A stretch of DNA of 64,000 nt, from positions 434,001 to 498,000 of the forward strand of contig NZ_CP121451.1 of NCBI RefSeq assembly GCF_029689945.1, written 5' to 3'. The stretch comes from Paenibacillus amylolyticus (GTDB lineage: Bacteria; Bacillota; Bacilli; Paenibacillales; Paenibacillaceae). Position numbers and translations under genes: made by a program. Positions 18,932 to 29,164 of the stretch are shown one piece after another; position 1 is the first letter of the stretch, and each line of letters begins with the position of its first letter. The notes beneath the pieces are model-generated. The model worked only from the letters and a program-made list of their open reading frames with translations, ran no database searches and was not told the origin of the DNA.

Positions 18932-19690
18932 ATGTCACGTAACAATCCGTACAAGTGGTTAAACGCCATTGGATTTATCGCTGTAATTATCGTGAACTAC
19001 CTTTCCAACGCTCTGCCAATCGGGGGCAGAACCAACAAGGAAGTATCAGATATGTACCCTGTACTACTTACACCTTCTGGCTATGCCTTCTCTATATGGG
19101 GTTTGATCTACTTGCTGCTTGCAGGCTTTGTGATCTATCAGTTCATGCCTTCTTCCTGGAAAAGAGATTCAATTACCCGGCTCGGGTATTGGTTCCTGGC
19201 AAGCTGTGCCTTCAATGTAGCCTGGATTTTTGCTTTTCAAAACTTGCAGACGGGTCTTGCGCTACTGATTATTGTACTGCTTCTTTTGACTTTGATCATG
19301 CTCTATGTAAAAACACGTACCATTACTGTTCCAACCACTGCTGAGATCTGGTTTGTGAAGCTGCCATTCAGCATCTATCTGGGATGGGTTAGCGTGGCAA
19401 CGATCGTTAATGCTGCTGTGCTGTTATATAAAATCGGTTGGGATGGTTTCGGTCTCAGCGAACCGACCTGGACCATCATTATGCTGATTGTGGGTATGGT
19501 GCTGGCTGTACTCGTTAGCTTCCGTTACCGGGACAGTGTATATCCACTGGTATTCACATGGGCGTACATCGCCATCGCACTTAAACAAAAGGATGTGCCT
19601 TCCGTATATTATACGGGAATCATCATTGCGATCGTTCTGGCAATCTACGCGGTATGGCTGTTCTTCGCCCGTAATCAGGATCGTGATTGA
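18932..19690 (+). CDS. TspO/MBR-related tryptophan-rich membrane protein
   Basis: A 252-residue protein with about eight hydrophobic segments, starting MSRNNPYKWLNAIGFIAVII after a clear AAGGAGG. Motifs SGYAFSIWGLIYLLLAGFVIYQ, NVAWIFAFQ and a tryptophan-containing LGWVSVATIVNAA are typical of the TspO/MBR superfamily, but the protein is about 100 residues longer than classical five-helix TspO. Family proteins bind tetrapyrroles or act in stress signalling; the substrate here is unknown. It ends in a strong bidirectional terminator. Confidence 0.75.
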   Translation: MSRNNPYKWLNAIGFIAVIIVNYLSNALPIGGRTNKEVSDMYPVLLTPSGYAFSIWGLIYLLLAGFVIYQFMPSSWKRDSITRLGYWFLASCAFNVAWIFAFQNLQTGLALLIIVLLLLTLIMLYVKTRTITVPTTAEIWFVKLPFSIYLGWVSVATIVNAAVLLYKIGWDGFGLSEPTWTIIMLIVGMVLAVLVSFRYRDSVYPLVFTWAYIAIALKQKDVPSVYYTGIIIAIVLAIYAVWLFFARNQDRD

Positions 19691-19733
19691 TCGATTTCCT
19701 TCATTGAAATTGCAAAAACATAGCGAAAAAGCA

Positions 19734-19779
19734 AAAAGCCGATTCGGGTCATTTTCATTCGACCTGAGATCGGCTTTTA
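19734..19779. terminator. Bidirectional terminator between tspO-like and ridA genes
   Basis: AAAAGCCGAT and ATCGGCTTTT, with additional pairing of GGTC/GACC inside, form a hairpin flanked by A and T runs. It serves both converging genes. Confidence 0.8.
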
Positions 19780-19806
19780 TGTATAACATAGTGAATGATG
19801 GTTGTC

Positions 19807-20181
19807 CTATTTCAGGGCAATAACTTCAATCTCCACCAGTGCATCTTTGGGCAAACGGGCAACTTCCACTGCACTGCGTGCAGGATACGGCTGTTCGAAG
19901 AATGTGCTATACACTTCATTCACAGGGACAAAATCGTTCATGTCCTTCAGGAACACTGTCGTTTTCACGATTTTATCCATACTTGTGCCTGCTGCCTCAA
20001 GGATCGCCTTCACATTGCTCAGGGACAGACGTGTCTGCTCCTGTACATCTGCACCGAATTCTCCCGTTTGAGGATTCAGACCAAGCTGTCCGGAAGTGTA
20101 GATGAAATCGCCTGCATCAACGGCTTGACTGTATGGACCAATGGCGCCTGGCGCCTGATCGGTAGAGATTGGTTTTTTCAT
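19807..20181 (-). CDS. ridA: RidA-family enamine/imine deaminase
   Basis: 124 residues from ATG 20181, chosen because AAGGAG stands nine bases before it (an upstream in-frame ATG at 20199 would overlap that site). The family core is plain: GPYSQAVDAGDFIYTSGQLGLNP near the N-terminus, and the C-terminal ARSAVEVARLPKDALVEIEVIA with the substrate-binding arginine. RidA hydrolyses reactive 2-aminoacrylate made by PLP enzymes, protecting them from inactivation. It is monocistronic by appearance. Confidence 0.92.
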   Translation of the reverse strand: MKKPISTDQAPGAIGPYSQAVDAGDFIYTSGQLGLNPQTGEFGADVQEQTRLSLSNVKAILEAAGTSMDKIVKTTVFLKDMNDFVPVNEVYSTFFEQPYPARSAVEVARLPKDALVEIEVIALK

Positions 20182-20329
20182 GGACGAGTTCTCCTTCATG
20201 TTCGTTATCCTGCTACCGCAAGGAGTCAGGGTTCGAACTCAATTTTTGTTGCCTATTATACCACGATCTACCTCCAGCGAGAAACGCTCCTCACTAGCCA
20301 TATGAAGTAAACGGCTCACACAAAGGTTC

Positions 20330-21016
20330 TTAATCCCCGTCCGTGCCCAAGGCATGAATGACATCATTCGGGTATACATGGTTTCCCTTGGCCTGTACCA
20401 GCGCAATATTCGTCATGGCCTGTGCAATGGTTGCGGCGTGAACCGCCCGGTATTTGTCCGCTCTGCCTTTCATCCAGCGATCCAAAAACTTCATGGCATG
20501 AGCTGCCATCTGTTCACCGAACCGCTTCTCGTTTCGATCTCCCAGAATTAAGGAGGGGCGGAAGATATGCAATGATTGAAAATCGATATCGGACAATGCA
20601 TCCTCCATCTCCCCTTTGGTCCGACTGTAGAAGACCCGGGAACCTGCGCTCGCACCCATGGAGGAGATCACCAGCATCTGCGCTACCCCATGCTGCTTGG
20701 CAAGCGTAGCTGCATGAACCGGATAATGGTAATCGACCTGACGGAAACTCTCCTGACTGCCTGCTTTTTTGATCGTGGTACCCAAACAACAGTACAGGTC
20801 ATCGATGCCGTCGAATAACTGGCCTTGGCTCTCCAGCTGTTCCCAATCCACCACATGCTGTTCCAGTTTGGAATGTTGCAGTGCAAGCGGACGTCTAACC
20901 AGAACGCGGACCAGGCTGTACGCCGGGTGCTCCAGCAGTTTATGAACCAGTAGTTCGCCTACAAGCCCCGTGGCTCCAATCACCATGGCTTTCCGTTCGA
21001 GACGATTCATATACAT
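20330..21016 (-). CDS. NAD(P)-binding oxidoreductase (HTATIP2/atypical SDR type)
   Basis: 228 residues. The Rossmann motif is AMVIGATGLVGELLVHKLL, followed by VRVLVRRPL, and the later segments LYCCLGTTIKKAGS, MLVISSMGASAGSRVFYSRTKGEME and LHIFRPSLILGDR. These identify the atypical SDR group often annotated as NAD(P)H-binding or nucleoside-diphosphate-sugar epimerase-like. The YxxxK-like YSRTKGE is present. Substrate unknown. Its upstream region is occupied by a MITE-like repeat (21074-21298). Confidence 0.78.
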   Translation of the reverse strand: MYMNRLERKAMVIGATGLVGELLVHKLLEHPAYSLVRVLVRRPLALQHSKLEQHVVDWEQLESQGQLFDGIDDLYCCLGTTIKKAGSQESFRQVDYHYPVHAATLAKQHGVAQMLVISSMGASAGSRVFYSRTKGEMEDALSDIDFQSLHIFRPSLILGDRNEKRFGEQMAAHAMKFLDRWMKGRADKYRAVHAATIAQAMTNIALVQAKGNHVYPNDVIHALGTDGD

Positions 21017-21073
21017 CCCTCCACTTCGCCAAGTTTTTTTGATGTCTTACCAGAATATATGAAACCCAATCAT

Positions 21074-21298
21074 TTACACGATAACGGAGAGGACAGAAAT
21101 AACCTGAAGAAGCGAAGCTACGAGCTTTCTGCAAGAAAGCTACTTCGAAAGCATAAACTTCGCCTAAAAGCTTTCTGGAAGAAAGCTACTTCGGAAGCAT
21201 ACGCTATCCCCGGATTTTCCCTTTTCTAAAAGGGATCAATAAAAATCTGGGGATAACAGCGATCGGAAGGTTGTTCTGTCATCGAAGTGCCTTTGTAA
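21074..21298. repeat. MITE-like repeat, copy 1 (expanded)
   Basis: About 225 bp bounded by TTACACGATAACGGAGAGGACAGAA on the left (split here only for description) and its rough complement on the right. Inside are a CCCTTTT/AAAAGGG hairpin nested in CCCCGGATTTT/AAAATCTGGGG. A 35-bp unit containing AAGCTTTCTG and AAGAAAGCTACTTCG is duplicated in this copy only. A 150-bp relative is at 36955-37104. No coding frame is evident. Confidence 0.75.
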
Positions 21299-21308
21299 TA
21301 TCTAATAT

Positions 21309-22643
21309 CTATTTTAACAGCACACGGCGTCCAAGGGTAAATGTAAGAATCAGCATCACGACACCAACTCCAACCTGAAATCCGTAGGCAGAGATCCAGG
21401 CCAGTGCATCGGACCAGGTCTCCATCGTTTCATACAACCAGCCGCCCAGCAGCGGCCCAAGAAAGAGGTGACGCCAGTCAGAGCCGAATACACGGCAACA
21501 AACATCGGTCTTTCACTTTTAGGTGTGTCTCCGATGGTAAAGTTAAAGGCCAGCTGATTGAACCCACCGACACCGATCCCAAGGAAGATATGAGATAGAA
21601 ATAGCGCGATCAATACGGGCATGAACGACATTAACCCCCACGACAGACAAGAGAGTGCAATGACAGGCAAAGTCCAGAATAGGAGGGTTTTGTTGCTGAA
21701 TCTGGCATTCAGATTGCCCAAACATAGAAACCCGCCATCATAACCAGTGTCTGAACTACGGTGATCAGGGATACCGTCTGATAATTAATGTTCAATAGAT
21801 CCAACATAACATAGGAATAGAGCGGCACAATCAAGGTCTGGATCAATAACCAGACCGCCAGGAATAGGGTTGCTTTCAGGAAAGAACGATCCTGGAACGG
21901 CTTGATAAACATGCGCCAGAAAACCTTTTCGGTAGAACGTTCAAATGGAACATCCGGATAGAAGAAATAGATGACTGTGTTAGCAATGGCACAGATCCAG
22001 ACCGGAATAAACAGGATCAGAAAGCCCATTTCCCCAGGGTATCGGTCCAAAACCATACCACCTGCGAATAAGCATACGCTTCCAAGCGCATTCAGAATCG
22101 TATTTCGAATTCCAAAATAACGCCCTCTCACCTTGGCAGGTACGATGTCGCCAATCAGTGAGGTCCAGATCATGCCGCCGATGGTATTCGATATAAAAGC
22201 AACCGTATACACAACAATATATACGCTTACCCACCACTCTTTGGGAAATATAAACGGGATCAGTCCCGTCGCACTCCACAAGATACGATGTGTGCCCACA
22301 AATAACAGCAGCATGCGTTTTCGGCTGCGAATACGCTGCATCCAGTAAGCTGCTCCGATCTGGGCGATGTTTACAAACGTTGTAATCGCGAGCACAAAGC
22401 CGATATGTCTCGACCCGGCCCCAAGGTACAGTAGAAATCCGGTTAAAAACGGGCCTCCCAGCAAGGTCTGTAAAATAATTGCCGGTACACCCTCCCATGT
22501 TGCAATCGATAAATTCGTGCGTTGTGTCGAACCCTTGCGCCGTGGTTTGCTTGCTAACGGGGGAGGGTTAACGTTGACCGTCTTCTGTATGGGGATACAC
22601 TCCTTAGACCGGGTCTTGAAAGCCGGTCGATGCTAGTTGTCAT
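21309..22643 (-). CDS. MFS transporter (three frame breaks)
   Basis: Repaired, this is about 446 residues of a major-facilitator protein with an N-terminal basic lead (MTTSIDRLSRPGLRS), then EGVPAIILQTLLGGPFLTGFLLYLG as helix 1 and further helices. The breaks are single missing bases in the G5 run 22559-22563, the CCC at 21717-21719 (repair gives FYVWGNLNARFSNK) and GG at 21454-21455 (repair gives SFLGPLLGGWLYE). The start at ATG 22643 is inferred, because the frame from the TTG at 22464 would cut helix 1. The segment GIRNTILNALGSVCLFAGGMVLDR is typical of transporters grouped near sugar or unknown MFS families. Substrate unknown. Confidence 0.72.
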
Positions 22644-22672
22644 CCCAAATTCTACTCACGGTACGTAGGTTG

Positions 22673-24087
22673 TCAACTCATTTTTTCACGGGTCAACGGA
22701 AGATAGAGATGGAAGGTGCTTCCCTTGCCTTCCATGCTCTCAAGTTCAATTGATCCTCCCAGTAATCTTGCCAGATCCCGACTGATCGACAGGCCAAGTC
22801 CGGTCCCCCAAACTTTCGACTAATCGACCCGTCAGCCTGTTGAAATGCTTCGAATATGGAATGATGCTTGTCCTCCGCAATCCCAATACCTGTGTCCTCA
22901 ACGGAGAAAACGAGCCATCGCGTCTGTATACCTGCTTTCTTGATCTGCTTGGTGCTGACCGTCAGCGTAACTTTCCCCCGATGAGTGAACTTGATGGCAT
23001 TCGACATCAGATTACGCAATATCTGTTGAACCCGCTGTGGATCAGACCAGAGCGTCTCCGGCAGTCCCGGTTTCTTATCCATGTGCAACTGAATACCTTT
23101 TTTCTCGGCAACCAATTGAAAATGATTCATCGCATCTTCTGTAAGTTGCGCCACACTGATATCCTCCAGTACAATATCCAGCCGACCTGCTTCCACTTTG
23201 GACAGATCCAGAATATCGCTAATGAGCGTGAGCAGTTCCTGCCCGGAGTGGTCGATCATGGTGGCGAAACGTACAATGTCCTCCTGATCCATCGTATCAG
23301 CATTCTCACTGATCATCTGGGCAAAGTTAATGACACTATTGAGCGGTGTACGCAATTCATGTGACATATTGGCGAGAAATTCGGATTTGTATTGTGAGGC
23401 AATCATCAACTGTTTTGCACGATCCTCCAGTACAATCTGGGCTTTCTGTAATTCTTCCTTTTGCACGGACAATAGCCTGTTTGTACTCTGGATCAACAAA
23501 ATTCGATTCTGTTCATTCTGAAAATCACGTAAAATAAATGCAAACATCAAACTTAACAAAATGCCTGAAGGAAGTGTATAAGGCATAATATGTGAGAAGA
23601 AGTATGCAGCCGGGATGACGCCCAGGAAAGCGATACCTACACTATTGGCAACATTGACGATGAGTATAACAATGATGCCTTTACTAATCAGACTGAAGTT
23701 GCTGCGTCTCATCCATATATTCAATCCCGCACAGATCACACCGAGAATAGACATATTAATTACCGCTGCCACAGTAGCATCCGTGATACCAAAGCTCAGC
23801 CTGGATAACCCTATGCCAACACCCACGATGATCACGCTATAGGGTTGTCTGTATGACAGAACGGCAACAATTAAAGGGACATAACGAAGATCAAAGACAA
23901 CTTCATCCGTGAGTTGAAAGCCAAGAACCGTACTAATCCAACCTGCAAAAATAAGGAGAAACACTGAACCGATCTGTTTCACCCGGGATGAGGTACGTAT
24001 GACGATATATTTATAGAACACACTAGCGAGATAGGCAATCGTGATAAGCATTCCCATATTTAATACGAACATTTTTGAAAACTGCAT
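22673..24087 (-). CDS. LytS-like 5TM sensor histidine kinase (one frame break near C-terminus)
   Basis: About 471 residues. Residues 1-195 are multi-helix membrane sensor resembling the 5TM LytS/YhcK domain ([33 protein letters not shown]). A coiled linker follows, then the HisKA box [23 protein letters not shown] and an ATPase domain with N-box [10 protein letters not shown] and G1 box VEDTGIGI. The G2 box reads [11 protein letters not shown] only after adding one base in the five-C run 22805-22809. Without repair the last about 45 residues are nonsense. The repaired frame ends at TGA 22673-22675. No partner response regulator lies nearby, so it is an orphan or hybrid partner. Confidence 0.85.
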
Positions 24088-24327
24088 TCACTCACTCCTG
24101 TTGTCCGACTTTACTGGCCAAATTAGCTTCGTCCGTATGTGTGTCTATCATATCATGCCCATTGAAACTTCGGCATTCCTTCTTCGGCAAAAAAATACAC
24201 AAAAATACACAAATCAGGATTCAATTTGTGCGCTGAACGTAGTAGAATATATTGTTGTTTAAATTTTAATTAGTTAATCGCTCGGATCATGTTCCTGTTG
24301 AACATGGTTGAAAGGAGAAACGCTGTT

Positions 24328-24980
24328 GTGCATTTGTTAAAAAGTAAATCCTATTGGCTGTCATTGAGTTTGATGTTGTCCTTGGCTGTCATGGGGCTAT
24401 TCTATGATATTCTCAATAGTCCGGAACGTGGGTTCGTCATCCTTGATTCCTCGCTTGACCGGATCATTCCCTATGTACCCGCCATGTCCATCCCATATTT
24501 GGGTTGGTACCCGTTTGTATTCGGTGTGCTCGCCTACCTGTGTGCCAAGGATCGCCTGACGTATTACCGCGTTTTGTTATCCATGAATATCTGTGTCTGG
24601 ATCTGTTATCTGATCTACTTCAACTTTCAGACCATGGTACCGCGCCGGAACTAACGGGTACAGGCCTTGGCGCATCTATTCTCGGATGGCTTTACAGCCA
24701 GGACCGTCCTTATAATTGTTTTCCAAGTATTCATTCTCTTCACTCTTATCTCGTTATGCGTGCCGTTCTCTCGGTTCCAAGTATCCGTAAACCCATCAAG
24801 ATTCTGGTGGCTGCCGGTGCCGCAACCATTATCGTATCCACGCTAATGATCAAACAACATGTGATCTATGACGCCTTGGGTGCAATCATACTCGGCGAAT
24901 GTGTTCTCACCATCATAACAGGCCTCGCTCTACACCGGAGACGCAGAAAAGAATCGAAGTGGACAGAGGGGATCAACTGA
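24328..24980 (+). CDS. PAP2-superfamily phosphatase-like membrane protein (one frame break)
   Basis: About 217 residues. GTG 24328 is chosen because AAAGGAG lies ten bases upstream; ATG 24289 is in frame but lacks a site. Several membrane helices surround the phosphatase motifs: DRPYNCFPSIHSLHSYLVMRA (PSxH-like C2) and STLMIKQHVIYDALGAIILG (final conserved His and Asp). A missing C at 24645-24646 splits the gene; repair reads TMVPRPELTGTGLGASIL. The family includes inositol phosphorylceramide synthase-like and undecaprenyl-pyrophosphate phosphatase members. It ends eight bases inside the converging HD-GYP gene. Confidence 0.78.
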
Positions 24981-26496
24981 CCCCTCCCTTCGATGGCTTC
25001 TGAAGATGCTGTTGACGTCTCCATTCATCAATAAACAAACCTGCAAAATAGGGATCCCATTGGGTCCCTTTTCCTTCTTCCAAAATCGTTAGCGCTCTCT
25101 CGTGACTCATTCCATTCCGATAGGGTCGATCCGACGTCATGGCATCAAAGGCATCCGCTACCGCAATGATGCGGCCAAAAAGGGGAATTTCCTCACCAAC
25201 CATCCCATCCGGATATCCTTTGCCATCGTATCTTTCATGGTGAGATCGTACACCTGGCAGAAAATCAGCCATGGCATCAACGGGTTCGATCTGGAGCAGA
25301 ATGCTCTCTCCCTGTACAGGATGTGTCTGAATAATCGCGAATTCCTCATCGCTTAGTTTTCCATCCTTCAGCAGCACCTCATCGGGTATGCCGATTTTCC
25401 CGATATCATGAAGCAGGGCTGATTTGTACAACAAATCTGCCTGTTCCTCGTCCATTCCGCTCAGCTTGCCGATCATCAGCGAATACTCTGCCACACGCAT
25501 GGAATGGCCTGCCGTATATTTATCCCGGGCGTCCAATGCAGCCGCCAGTGTAGAAAAATAACTTTGCAGCAGCTGTCGATTGCGTTCCTGTCTCATCTCG
25601 AGCCGATTGATCATCATATTGAACCCGGAGATCAATGCGGAGAATTCATCCGCATACAGGTCCGGAGCTCTTCTGCCAAGATCCCCCTCCTGAATACGGT
25701 TCATCTCGTGTGTCAGTTCAGCAACCGGATCACGAACATCCCGAATCAACAGCCAGCTGCCCACCAGCGCAAATCCCGCGCCCAGAATGACAATGAGAAT
25801 GCCCCACAGGATGTATTCTTTCGCAAATTCTTTGTCCATATACTGAAGCCGAATATAGGTAGCCAAGAAAAATAAAAACAAAGGAAACAGACCAATCAGT
25901 GCCGTACTCAACTGAAATTTACGCTGGATTGATACCAGAATGCGACCTCCCAGGGAAGGCTCCATCCCGTATTGCACTTTACCTCGATGGCGAATCTCAA
26001 GTAACAGGGGTCTAATCGCCCGCACTGTCAAGTAATACTCCATCAGCGCATGCATGACGGCGATCAGAACTGCACACGCAGCTGCCACAACAACATACCC
26101 GTAAGGGAACTCGAGCCATCCTATAGATATCATCCATGTGGTTAATCCGGCTGCCGGAATGGAAAAACCAAGCATGTGCGGACCCATAATCCGGGCTATG
26201 GTCTGTCCGGGGAAACGATGAACGCTCTCATACATGCGGTTCAAATCATCTTTCTCATGATGCTCCGAAGCAAAAAATTGCCTGATGGGACCTAGTTGTA
26301 TCCAAAGTGTGATTAATTCTGCGACCAGCATGAACAGGAGCGATATCAATACAATGAAGATGAGTCGGACAAATTGAATATTGGGTATTTGTAAGGTAGA
26401 TACCATAGCCATTGTACCGACAACAAAAACAGCTGCCATTGTACCGATCAGATAATTGCGTATCAGGCGAAAGATAAATGAACGGTATACTTCCAA
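24973..26496 (-). CDS. HAMP/HD-GYP domain protein, probable c-di-GMP phosphodiesterase
   Basis: 507 residues. Several N-terminal membrane helices lead to a HAMP domain (WLLIRDVRDPVAELTHEMNRIQEGDLGRRA, about residues 250-310) and then an HD-GYP domain. Catalytic motifs are intact: HSMRVAEY, LLHDIGKIGIPDEVL, IQTHPVQGE, RSHHERYDGKGYPDG and AVADAFDAMTSDRPYR. Such proteins hydrolyse cyclic di-GMP and tune motility and biofilm. The GYP motif is standard, so activity is likely. It converges on the PAP2 gene. Confidence 0.88.
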   Translation of the reverse strand: MEVYRSFIFRLIRNYLIGTMAAVFVVGTMAMVSTLQIPNIQFVRLIFIVLISLLFMLVAELITLWIQLGPIRQFFASEHHEKDDLNRMYESVHRFPGQTIARIMGPHMLGFSIPAAGLTTWMISIGWLEFPYGYVVVAAACAVLIAVMHALMEYYLTVRAIRPLLLEIRHRGKVQYGMEPSLGGRILVSIQRKFQLSTALIGLFPLFLFFLATYIRLQYMDKEFAKEYILWGILIVILGAGFALVGSWLLIRDVRDPVAELTHEMNRIQEGDLGRRAPDLYADEFSALISGFNMMINRLEMRQERNRQLLQSYFSTLAAALDARDKYTAGHSMRVAEYSLMIGKLSGMDEEQADLLYKSALLHDIGKIGIPDEVLLKDGKLSDEEFAIIQTHPVQGESILLQIEPVDAMADFLPGVRSHHERYDGKGYPDGMVGEEIPLFGRIIAVADAFDAMTSDRPYRNGMSHERALTILEEGKGTQWDPYFAGLFIDEWRRQQHLQKPSKGGVS

Positions 26497-26697
26497 CTGA
26501 ACCCCTCACTCTCTATGTGCAACCCGATCTCCCTTAAGACGCGGGGAGATTAAGGGTATTGCCTTCTATTTGTTTATCGGTTGTTCCAACTAAAAAAATT
26601 AATAAGATCCCATGTTCAGACACCGGAACTCCAGCTATCGAATCGTTTCAAAACATCCGCCCCGCTTCCCATCCCCTTGTCACACTCTGGAAACCAC

Positions 26698-26727
26698 AAA
26701 AAAGCCGCTCCGCGAAGGAGCAGCCTC
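26698..26727 (-). terminator. Intrinsic terminator of the sigma/anti-sigma operon
   Basis: On the minus strand GCTGCTCC-TTCGC-GGAGCGGC is followed by six T residues, just after the anti-sigma stop codon. Confidence 0.85.
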
Positions 26728-26752
26728 TTGTGATATGTCCTGTTTTATATAT

Positions 26753-27735
26753 TCAACCTTTGATCTTGGCAGCCAGAATCATCGTACCGCGCGGCTCTTC
26801 TCCCATGGCATCCGGTTCAAGTGTGATGGCGACCGTATCATAGTCGTTGGCCGAATCCAATGTGTAGTATACCGCACCCGTGCCGTCACGGCTCAGGAAA
26901 GTCCCTGCATTCTGAGGGGTATCACCCTTGATTAACCAGACCTGAAATGCTTCGTTGCCTTCCAGATTCGGCAGGTTCTCTGCCTGCACAACCAGGTGAG
27001 TGCCTTTGCTGTCAATTACGATGGTTGCGAGTCCCTGAGCGACAATATCCTGCGTTGCAGGATTCAGCTTCACTGCCTCGCCTGTCTGCATGCCCTGTGC
27101 AGGTTCCAACGCTGATGCCAGCTGCTCTTGCAGCTGTGCATTCTGCGCCTGTGCCTGCACCAATTGCTCTTGCGTAGCCGACGAGCCCGCTGCTTGCTGC
27201 GTCAGCGAGTCGATCTGGCTCTGCAGCTGCGCCGCGTACACGCCAAGCACCAGCGCTGCTGCCGCAAAGCCAGCACTGGCAATGCGCCAGGCGCGGCTGC
27301 TGCGCGCACGCGCGCGCCCTTGAGGCTGCCATGGCTGTGCCTGGGCAGCCTCTTCCGCCCGGGCCGCAGGCACAGCCGTTACCGGCGGCAAGCCTGGCCC
27401 GGGCTGCGCCGCACGTGCGTGCTGCGGCGCAAGATCCTCCTGAAGCACCACGGGTGCTTCAGGCTGTGCAGGGCAGCCGCTGGCTTCGCCTCGGCGCTCT
27501 CCTGCACATGTCCGAGCACGTTGCCCAGCACACGTGCTCGCATGCCTGGCGGCGGTGCCACAGGTTCCGCCGCAAGTGGCAGGAAGCCAGTCACTTCCTG
27601 CAATTCCCTCACCTCCTGGCGACATGCTTCGCAATTCGCCATATGCGCTTCAAACGCCGCCACTTCCTCTGCTTCCAGTCCGCCCAGCACATACATCGGT
27701 GCCAGATCAGACCACTCCTCATGTCGTTCTATCAT
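26753..27735 (-). CDS. RskA-like anti-sigma factor (one frame break)
   Basis: About 327 residues. The N-terminal zinc-finger-like HC2 segment contains HMANCEACRQEV (HxxxCxxC) and binds the sigma factor. A proline/alanine-rich linker precedes one membrane helix (IASAGFAAAALVLGVYAAQL), a coiled Q-rich stretch, and a C-terminal extracellular RskA domain (FQVWLIKGDTPQNAGTFLSRD). A missing base at GGG 27471-27473 splits it; repair gives KPAAAPAQPEAPVVLQ. Its ATG overlaps the stop of the sigma gene by four bases. The 27.0-27.5 kb stretch is markedly GC-rich compared with neighbours. Confidence 0.85.
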
Positions 27736-28328
27736 GGATGTATGCCCTCCCTTCCCGCGTCCGGATGCAATTCAGCATCGGCCAGCAACTTTTGGAGCTG
27801 TCGCATGGCAAGCCTGACACGGCTCTTTACTGTACCCAACGGAATCCCGAATCGGCTGGATACTTCTTGCTGGGTTAATCCCGCATAATATATCGATTCT
27901 ATCACTTGTTGCTGATCACCATTCAGTTGGGACAGCGCCTCTTTGATTCGGGTGCCTTCCCATTTACGCTGCACTTCTTCTTCCGTATTCGTATGCTCAT
28001 CGGCATAGGCCGCCAGTGTCTCGTGTTCAACTGAAGTAGCCGCTGCCCCTTTCGATTTTCGCCTCAGCATGTCCACTGCAATGTTACGCGTAATCGCAAA
28101 CATCCATGTGGTCAGCTTCCCCTGTGAGGCATCGTATCGTTCGGCATTATTCCAGACCCGCATAAATAGCTCTTGAACGGTCTCTTCTGCCGTCATGGGA
28201 TCGCCAACGATCCGATAGGCAAAAGAATACACCGCCCGCTCATAACGGTCATATAAAAGCTCCAGTGCGGAGGCATCACGTTCCGCAATCTGCCGCATTA
28301 ACCTGCTGTCCTCCATCGATTCAGTCAT
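27732..28328 (-). CDS. ECF sigma factor (SigK/RskA type)
   Basis: 198 residues. Region 2 reads LYDRYERAVYSFAYRIVGDPMTAEETVQELFMRVW and LTTWMFAITRNIAVDMLRR. Region 4 reads LNGDQQQVIESIYYAGLTQQEVSSRFGIPLGTVKSRVRLAMRQLQKLL. It is cotranscribed with, and overlaps, the membrane anti-sigma factor, so an envelope signal probably releases it to bind core RNA polymerase. The cluster's own promoter would be in the 28329-28480 region, where I see no sure match to a known motif. Confidence 0.92.
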   Translation of the reverse strand: MTESMEDSRLMRQIAERDASALELLYDRYERAVYSFAYRIVGDPMTAEETVQELFMRVWNNAERYDASQGKLTTWMFAITRNIAVDMLRRKSKGAAATSVEHETLAAYADEHTNTEEEVQRKWEGTRIKEALSQLNGDQQQVIESIYYAGLTQQEVSSRFGIPLGTVKSRVRLAMRQLQKLLADAELHPDAGREGIHP

Positions 28329-28508
28329 GCGAGGGCCCCTTTCTGTTTCTTCCCTCTTATTATAACCTACGCAGAATCTTTTGAAGAGGATTACCTCTAT
28401 GAAGAAATAGTTTGAAAAATTTTCTTTATCTTTTCAGATTAGTTTTTCATCCTCTACCTAAAAAATCATCAAAAAAAAAAAGTTGAACTGCTTACGCTTT
28501 CCTTTTTA

Positions 28509-28537
28509 TTGCAAAATATTACAGCCTGTGGTATACT
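28509..28537 (+). promoter_or_regulatory. Strong sigma-A promoter of an apparently non-coding transcript
   Basis: TTGCAA, 17-base spacer, TATACT. The predicted start near 28544 is followed at once by GGTTGT-ATCAA-ACAACC and later GCTGC/GCAGC hairpins. An ACAAAAG/CTTTTGT hairpin with T-rich tail near 28735-28765 could end it. No convincing frame follows, so the transcript of about 220 bases may be a small RNA; this is not proven. Confidence 0.5.
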
Positions 28538-28976
28538 ATAAGGGTTGTATCAAACAACCTCATATGATTTCTGTCTTCTTTAAACCCCGGAATATTTTCT
28601 TCATGCTGCGACCGCAGCGAATTAAGCACAATCAACCTATGAAGATTGAAGAACCTGAATCACAATAACCCGGTAGTACAGAGTTTCACAAGATGTTCCC
28701 ATTCACACTGGCGCGGTCATCGGAGCCGCAAGGACAAAAGAGAGGTAGGGCTTTTGTTGTTTTGGATATCACTTATTCTTGAGAAGATTGAAAACATACA
28801 CAAAGCACCCGGAATTGGGTTCCGGTATTTATCCATGTCTACATATACACTTCAGCACCGTCTACATACTATCGGGTATCGTCCCACAGAAGAACATTCA
28901 CCTTCCGTTTATCGGGCGGGCCTAACCAGATAAGTTTAAGCTCAAGCTTTTTAAACTCCTCAGTGCTCCCACTCTT

Positions 28977-29112
28977 ACTTCCTTACTTCCTTACTTCCTT
29001 ACTTCCTCACTTCCTCACTTCCTCACTTCCTCACTTCCTCACTTCCTCACTTCCTCACTTCCTCACTTCCTCACTTCCTCACTTCCTCACTTCCTCACTT
29101 CCTCACTTCCTA
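28977..29112. repeat. Octamer tandem repeat (17 units)
   Basis: Three ACTTCCTT units, thirteen ACTTCCTC units and a final ACTTCCTA run without interruption. The strand is strongly purine/pyrimidine asymmetric. It lies in a gene-free stretch (28329-29537) that otherwise holds the promoter above, a four-box element and a GGGACA/TGTCCC hairpin near 29388-29412. Confidence 0.95.
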
Positions 29113-29164
29113 AATTATGAAAAAATACCGGCTTCTAATGCAAATGTTAATGCTCACCAGACGC

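Noticed and set aside
27012..27888. Several frames of 100-230 codons opposite the anti-sigma/sigma genes
   Set aside because: High GC suppresses stop codons there; all are shadows of the anti-sigma gene.
28977..29112. Possible CRISPR array
   Set aside because: The units are contiguous 8-mers with no spacers, so it is a simple tandem repeat.
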